From positions 310,001 to 374,000 of the forward strand of contig NZ_CP062260.1 in assembly GCF_014863545.1 (NCBI RefSeq): 64,000 nucleotides of DNA. The letters run 5' to 3'. This stretch comes from Paenibacillus sp. JNUCC32. GTDB taxonomy: Bacteria; Bacillota; Bacilli; Paenibacillales; Paenibacillaceae. Numbering within the stretch: position 1 is the stretch's first letter; every line of letters begins with the position of its first letter. The position numbers were made by a program, and so were the translations under genes. Positions 59,502 through 64,000 of the stretch are shown in pieces. Below the pieces are notes generated by a model. It was not told the DNA's origin, searched no databases, and saw only the letters and a program-made list of their open reading frames with translations.

Positions 59502-60527
59502 ATGTTGGAGTTTAGCTTTGCCGAATTTGCCAGGCTGATGGGGAGATTTGATCTGACCGAGAGAGAGAAGCCGAGATGCGCCTGGGTCAACAGCGCGGTT
59601 TTTCTTGCCTTCCGAGGTACGGCCGTCTCGATGACGGCTGAGGATTCCGACGGCCAGGATTACGTTGAAATCGTAGTGGACGGTGTCGCCCGTAATTGGA
59701 TCAACTTGAAGAAGGGGGTTCATCAATACATAATCGAACAGGGACTGCCGGAGGGTGAACACACTTTAGAGATCCACAAGCGAACGGGAATCCTGACCGG
59801 AAGTATAGCATTTCATCAGTTTTCGCTGCCCGACGGCGGAAGCTTCCTTGCCCCGCCCGCGGCAAAACCACTCCGGCTTGAGTACTTCGGGGATTCCATC
59901 ACGGATGGGGCAGGGATCGGCCATCCGCATGTGCTCGCTGAAGCTCCGCATCTTGACGACGGATACATGTCCTATGTCGGAATCAGCGGCAGAATGTTGA
60001 ATGCGGAATATCATACGATGGCCATTTGCGGGATCGGCGTTTGGCAGGATGCGGTAGGGAACAAGCAAGGATTGCCGGAACATTTTTCGGGGACCCTCGG
60101 CAAAGGGACGGCGCCATGGGACTTTTCTCGGTATACTCCTGATGGAGTCGTCATTAATTTGGGCCAGAACGATTATTCGACGCCAATTGATGATGAGGCG
60201 TATATTGCCGCTTATATTGAATTCATCCAGGTTATCCTGGAAAAGTATAACGATCCCTACGTCTTTTGTTGTGTTGGAACCATGAATAACAACTATCTTG
60301 CCAGCGTGAATAAGGTCGTCTCCTATTTCAGTCAAAGCGGAAACGGGAAGGTATTCGTGGTTGATCTGGGGTTGATTCATCCGGAGGTGGAAGGATGGGG
60401 CGGCCGATATCATCCCGGCTATCAGACGCATTACCGAATGGGCTTGGAGCTTGCCTCTTTTATATCCGCCAAGACTGGTTGGGAATTGCTTAAGCGTCCG
60501 TTGATCGCCACGGAATGCGTGTTTTGA
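59502..60527 (+). CDS. SGNH/GDSL esterase, CE2-like
   Basis: A 341-residue protein with the same two-domain layout as the esterase at 57121. Jelly-roll: TAVSMTAEDSDGQDYVEIVVDGVARNWINL. SGNH blocks: EYFGDSITDGAGIGHP (Ser about 129), VVINLGQNDYST (about 217; Gln for the usual Thr), and GGRYHPGYQTHYRMGLELA (His about 307). AAGGAGG precedes the ATG. The insertion HVLAEAPHLDDGYMSY is absent from the paralogue. It diverges from the GntR gene and has its own upstream palindrome. Confidence 0.85.
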   Translation: MLEFSFAEFARLMGRFDLTEREKPRCAWVNSAVFLAFRGTAVSMTAEDSDGQDYVEIVVDGVARNWINLKKGVHQYIIEQGLPEGEHTLEIHKRTGILTGSIAFHQFSLPDGGSFLAPPAAKPLRLEYFGDSITDGAGIGHPHVLAEAPHLDDGYMSYVGISGRMLNAEYHTMAICGIGVWQDAVGNKQGLPEHFSGTLGKGTAPWDFSRYTPDGVVINLGQNDYSTPIDDEAYIAAYIEFIQVILEKYNDPYVFCCVGTMNNNYLASVNKVVSYFSQSGNGKVFVVDLGLIHPEVEGWGGRYHPGYQTHYRMGLELASFISAKTGWELLKRPLIATECVF

Positions 60528-60582
60528 AATCGTCCTGCAGCGGATCGGATGCCAACCAAAAACATCGCAAAACGAATTGGTA

Positions 60583-60614
60583 GAAAAAGTCGGCCTGAAT
60601 TGGCCGACTTTTTT
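60583..60614 (+). terminator. Intrinsic terminator of the esterase gene
   Basis: A stem AAGTCGGCC / GGCCGACTT with a 6-base loop is followed by a run of T residues. Confidence 0.8.
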
Positions 60615-60794
60615 GGTATGCCGTAGAGGGGGCTATGCACATGGTTTGTTCATGTTCCGTTCATATTGATGTCACTGGCAGTTCATCTTCCTTGATTAAA
60701 CTTGGTTAAGCATCACTCGATAGCTTTCCCATTTCGAGGCTCGAGATTTCATTTGCTGGCTAAGAATAAGGGCTGGAGTCAAGGGATTGGACGA

Positions 60795-60823
60795 AAAAAA
60801 GCCGCGGAATGCGCGGCCTTTTT
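60795..60823. terminator. Second stem-loop with A/T-rich flanks
   Basis: A GCCGCG / CGCGGC stem flanked by seven A and seven T residues. Its owner is unclear. The rest of 60528-60954 shows no gene. Confidence 0.55.
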
Positions 60824-60954
60824 TAGCGTAGGCTAGAATGCAAATTAGACGCACAATTGCCGCACCATTTGAACCAATCCCCATAACCCTTGTATATAGA
60901 ATAGTATATAGTTATTACACAATATGGGATGGAAATGAAAGAAAGAGGGAATCT

Positions 60955-61629
60955 ATGCCTACTATACTGGTTGCTGACGACGACGCGAACATTCGCGAAC
61001 TCGTCTGTTTATTTCTACGCAATGACGGATTCACCACAGTCGAGGCGGCTGACGGCAAGGAAGCGCTCAGCGTCTATGGCTCGACGCCCGTCGATCTTGT
61101 CGTGCTTGATATTATGATGCCGATGATGGATGGCTGGACGTTATGCAAGGAGCTTCGAAGAGCCAATCCGGATTTGCCGCTGCTTATGCTGACGGCGAGA
61201 GGAGAAACCTGGGAAAAAGTAAAGGGTTTCGAGCTTGGGACGGACGACTATTTAACGAAACCATTCGATCCGTTGGAGTTGACGGTCCGCGTTAAGGCAT
61301 TGCTGAAACGATATCGGATCGGCTCCACGCAGACGATCCAGTTCGGCAACGTCATTCTCGACAGGCAGACCTATAAGGTGAGCAGCGGGGCGGAGACGTT
61401 CACGCTGCCGCTCAAAGAGTTCGAATTGCTGTACAAGCTCGCTGGGACACCCGGACAAGTCTATACACGCGAGCAGCTGATCGATCAGATTTGGGGAATC
61501 GACTACGCAGGAGATGATCGAACGGTGGATGTGCATATTAAACGTCTTCGCGAAAGGTTCGCAACGACGACGGATTTCCGGATCGAAACGGTGCGCGGGC
61601 TGGGGTACCGGCTCGAGGTCTATGAATGA
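60955..61629 (+). CDS. Response regulator, OmpR/PhoB type
   Basis: A 224-residue regulator. The receiver domain has TILVADDDANIRE (acidic pocket), the phosphoacceptor Asp in VDLVVLDIMMPMMDG (about 51), and KPFDPLEL (Lys about 101). The C-terminal winged helix is LPLKEFELLYKLAGTPGQVYTREQLIDQIWGIDYAGDDRTVDVHIKRLRERF. AGAGGG precedes the ATG at 60955; a longer upstream frame lacks a site. Its stop overlaps the kinase start as ATGA. Confidence 0.93.
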   Translation: MPTILVADDDANIRELVCLFLRNDGFTTVEAADGKEALSVYGSTPVDLVVLDIMMPMMDGWTLCKELRRANPDLPLLMLTARGETWEKVKGFELGTDDYLTKPFDPLELTVRVKALLKRYRIGSTQTIQFGNVILDRQTYKVSSGAETFTLPLKEFELLYKLAGTPGQVYTREQLIDQIWGIDYAGDDRTVDVHIKRLRERFATTTDFRIETVRGLGYRLEVYE

Positions 61630-62993
61630 TCAGATCCTTATATATTCGAGTAGTCCTGACGTTTCTAGTGTCCGTCATCGGGGGCACGATCCTTTCGTTT
61701 TTTATGTCTACTTGGATGTTCAAGGAACAATTGAACGAGAACGCGCAAATCAACTTACGCAACTTCGGTCAAGACGTCGTCCGGATATACAAGACACTGC
61801 CGTTACGCGAAGCCGACTTGTTCGTTAGTGAAATGAAGCAGCTCGATTCCTATTATATCCGCATCTACGAAGCGGCGGGCCAGTTCCAGGCTTACGGCAA
61901 GCTTAACGGACACAAGCCTGCTGAAGTAACGATGGATAAACTACAGCAAGTAATCGAAGGAGGCGTTGTTCAAGACACGCAGAAAGGCATTGCTACGGTG
62001 CTTTTAGGGCTGCCGTTGAAAACGGAAACGGGAACGAAAGCGATGTTCCTGGAAATGCTCGCCCCTCCTTCTGCCTCTTTTGTCGTCAAATGGGGATCGA
62101 TCTTTGCTACCAGTTCGTTGATTACAGGGAGTTTATTGATCCTGATTGCCTCCATCTACTTGGTAAGGCCGATCAAAAAGCTGACAAAAGCGACCCGACG
62201 CATTGCAGCCGGAGATTTCAGCGTCAAGCTGAATATTAAGCAAACAAGCGAGCTGGGTACACTGGCTCGCAGCTTTGAAGACATGATGCACGAGCTCCAG
62301 CAGTTGGAGCAGCTGCGCAGGGAATTCGTAACGAACGTGTCGCACGAGGTGCAATCGCCGCTCACCTCGATTTCCGGGTATGCTCAAGCGCTGAAGCAGG
62401 TAAATCTCTCGGATGACGAGCGAAGACGTTATCTGGATATTATCATCGCTGAAGCGAAGCGAATGTCCAAAATGAGCGACAACCTGCTCAAGCTGAGTTT
62501 GCTTGAATCCCAGTCACAGCAGCTGGGGCTCAGCACGCTCAGCCTGGATGAACAGATCAGACGGGTCATCGTGGCGCTCCAGCCGCAATGGGCTGCCCGC
62601 AGCATTCAGTTTGAGCTTGATTTGCAGCCCGTTAAAGTTACGGCCGATCATGATCAATTAAACCAGGTATGGACGAACATCATTGGCAACAGCATCAAAT
62701 TCTCAAAGGATGGCGGCGTGATTAACGTCAGCATCAAACAAGACATGAATAACGTGACCGTCCGAATATCCGATACGGGCATAGGGATTTCCCCGGAGGA
62801 TCAGAAGCGCATATTCGAACGTTTCTTTAAAACCGACCGTTCCCGCAGTCGTAAATATGAGGGCAGCGGCATGGGACTCGCCATTGTTAAGCAGATCGTA
62901 TCGCTTCATCAAGCCGATATCCGAGTGGAAAGCGAACCTGGCCAAGGAACGACCTTCATCGTCACCTTGCCAATCATGACGCCGGCGAATTAG
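61626..62993 (+). CDS. Sensor histidine kinase
   Basis: A 455-residue kinase. Two membrane helices (about 6-28 and 155-178) enclose an extracellular sensor. A HAMP segment follows (RPIKKLTKATRRIAAGDFSVKLN), then HisKA with FVTNVSHEVQSPLTSISGYAQALK (His about 242) and HATPase (N box NIIGNSIKFSKDGG, G1 DTGIGI, G2 GSGMGLAIVKQIV). The Gln in SHEVQSPL is unusual; Arg or Lys is commoner there. It is coupled to the response regulator by a 4-base overlap. The stimulus is unknown. Confidence 0.93.
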   Translation: MIRSLYIRVVLTFLVSVIGGTILSFFMSTWMFKEQLNENAQINLRNFGQDVVRIYKTLPLREADLFVSEMKQLDSYYIRIYEAAGQFQAYGKLNGHKPAEVTMDKLQQVIEGGVVQDTQKGIATVLLGLPLKTETGTKAMFLEMLAPPSASFVVKWGSIFATSSLITGSLLILIASIYLVRPIKKLTKATRRIAAGDFSVKLNIKQTSELGTLARSFEDMMHELQQLEQLRREFVTNVSHEVQSPLTSISGYAQALKQVNLSDDERRRYLDIIIAEAKRMSKMSDNLLKLSLLESQSQQLGLSTLSLDEQIRRVIVALQPQWAARSIQFELDLQPVKVTADHDQLNQVWTNIIGNSIKFSKDGGVINVSIKQDMNNVTVRISDTGIGISPEDQKRIFERFFKTDRSRSRKYEGSGMGLAIVKQIVSLHQADIRVESEPGQGTTFIVTLPIMTPAN

Positions 62994-63126
62994 TTAGATT
63001 CTGTGGGGATCGATCCGCAAACACCGATGATGACCGGTTCGTGAAAACTGACCGTGCCGAATGAAAGGATGCGATTTTTGCCAAGTCACGATGACCAGGG
63101 CAGTCGCAAAGTTGAACCATATCTTA

Positions 63127-63152
63127 TACAGGCCATGGGGCCTGTTTTTTTT
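63127..63152 (+). terminator. Intrinsic terminator of the two-component operon
   Basis: A short stem ACAGGC / GCCTGT is followed by eight T residues. Confidence 0.7.
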
Positions 63153-63280
63153 GTCCATTTCACTAGAGTACATTTTTGCACAAATCGGGCTCCATGAATT
63201 GAACTGTCCTTGAACAATTGCCTATAGGTATAATCAAATTGCAAAAAGCACGAAACTAACGGCAAAGGAGTTGATGCCGT

Positions 63281-64000
63281 ATTCTGGATGAACGCAGTAC
63301 CAAGATGTTGACGCTGCTCCATGAGGCAGCCGATTATGTATCGCTGGAAGAACTGATGCAGAAGCTCGGCATCTCCAGACGAACCGTTTACTATGATATG
63401 GACAAAATAAACGACTGGTTGAAAGCGGTTCAACTTCCATCGGTCCAATATGTCAGGACAGCAGGCTACTATTTGCCTGAAGAAAGCCGGGCGGGGCTTC
63501 CGCAGTTGAATGAAAAGCCCCATGCACAGCAGTATTATTTGTCTCCGCGCGAAAGGCTGGCCTGGATGTCGCTCTACCTGCTGTCGGCGGAGAGTCCGCT
63601 CTTCGTTCACCATCTGACCGAACTTCTCCAGGTTAGCCGCGGCACCGTGCTCAAGGATTTGAACATGGTCCGCTCGGAGATGAAGTCCGTAAAACTCAAG
63701 GTAACCTACGACCGTAAGCGGGGGTACGGCGTACACGGGGAGGAGCGGGACAAGCGGAAGACACTGAGCCATTACTTCGGGCAGATTTTCGGTCATGCGG
63801 GCTGGGAACAGGCATTCAACCTGAACCCGGAATCGGGAATTCCCGATCTCGCCCCACTCCTGTTTCCGCCTATGGAAGAGGGAGGTTTGGAGCAAGTCTA
63901 TCGCCTGATCTCGGATAGCGAGATCACGCTGGGCGTAGATTTGACGGATGAGATGCTGTTTCATCTGACCGCCCGCTTCCTGTTGTATGTAAGACGGATT
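63281..64000 (+). CDS. BglG-family regulator (MtlR/LicR-like), 5' part
   Basis: The open frame runs off the end of the window, so only 240 codons are seen. An N-terminal HTH (LDERSTKMLTLLHEAADYVSLEELMQKLGISRRTVYYDMDKINDWL) is followed by a second Mga-like HTH (LLQVSRGTVLKDLNMVRSEMKSVKLKVTYDRKRGYGVHGEERDKR), then the start of a PRD-like region. Such proteins control PTS sugar operons through phosphorylation. A TGA lies 9 bp upstream in frame, so the start must be an ATT at 63281 (AAAGGAG 10 bp upstream) or the ATG at 63305. Confidence 0.85.
   Translation, partial: MLDERSTKMLTLLHEAADYVSLEELMQKLGISRRTVYYDMDKINDWLKAVQLPSVQYVRTAGYYLPEESRAGLPQLNEKPHAQQYYLSPRERLAWMSLYLLSAESPLFVHHLTELLQVSRGTVLKDLNMVRSEMKSVKLKVTYDRKRGYGVHGEERDKRKTLSHYFGQIFGHAGWEQAFNLNPESGIPDLAPLLFPPMEEGGLEQVYRLISDSEITLGVDLTDEMLFHLTARFLLYVRRI

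Noticed and set aside
63062..63200. Short + strand frame after the histidine kinase
   Set aside because: It reads through a clear terminator and has no site or domain.

Overview
The window looks like chromosome of a mid-GC, spore-forming Firmicute of the Paenibacillus type. The reasons are a gerA-type germinant receptor operon, T-box riboswitches, strong AGGAGG ribosome binding sites with frequent TTG and GTG starts, a large membrane-bound AraC/YesN-type regulator, CUT1 sugar ABC transporters without their own ATPase, GntR regulators with a LacI-like sensor, and a BglG/MtlR-type regulator. No rRNA, complete tRNA, CRISPR array, transposase or prophage gene was seen.

Region 1 (about 1-25.2 kb) is a patchwork of small detoxification or secondary-metabolism modules. 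Most pair one or a few enzymes with a regulator: XRE-cupin with MBL hydrolase, alpha/beta hydrolase and RidA; MarR with FAD monooxygenase and RidA; MerR with an alpha/beta hydrolase; XRE with FMN reductase and a Dabb protein; XRE with an SDR; TetR with SDR, quinone oxidoreductase and SDR; HxlR with MFS and an unrecognised 474-residue protein. Several intergenic spacers carry clear dyads or well-formed promoters. In the middle lies an ilvB gene behind two tandem T-box leaders. Gene debris is common: a 3' fragment of a hydrolase, a decayed csaA, an SDR fragment, and a 24-base repeat present twice. A 3' tRNA fragment at about 25.6 kb marks the end of this region.

Region 2 (25.9-31.9 kb) is a GntR regulator, a PhnP-like MBL hydrolase and a complete ABC importer (lipoprotein, ATPase, double permease). 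It resembles 2-aminoethylphosphonate or iron import systems. Region 3 (32.1-35.9 kb) is a complete gerA/gerB/gerC-type operon. Region 4 (36.3-50.8 kb) is carbohydrate-related: a beta-helix protein, a GntR regulator, a DUF1861 protein, an AraC regulator, two permeases and a binding lipoprotein, a GH38 alpha-mannosidase, a broken SGNH hydrolase and a secreted propeller-like protein. DUF1861 with GH38 suggests alpha-mannoside or N-glycan use.

Region 5 (50.9-60.6 kb) is a second sugar system: a membrane AraC regulator diverging from permease-permease-lipoprotein, followed by two CE2-like esterases around a GntR regulator. Perfect GTATAC-centred palindromes lie between that regulator and the second esterase. 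Copies of a small TTGTTCAAAAA-bounded repeat occur in regions 4 and 5. The window ends with an OmpR-type two-component pair and the start of a BglG-type regulator that runs off the edge.
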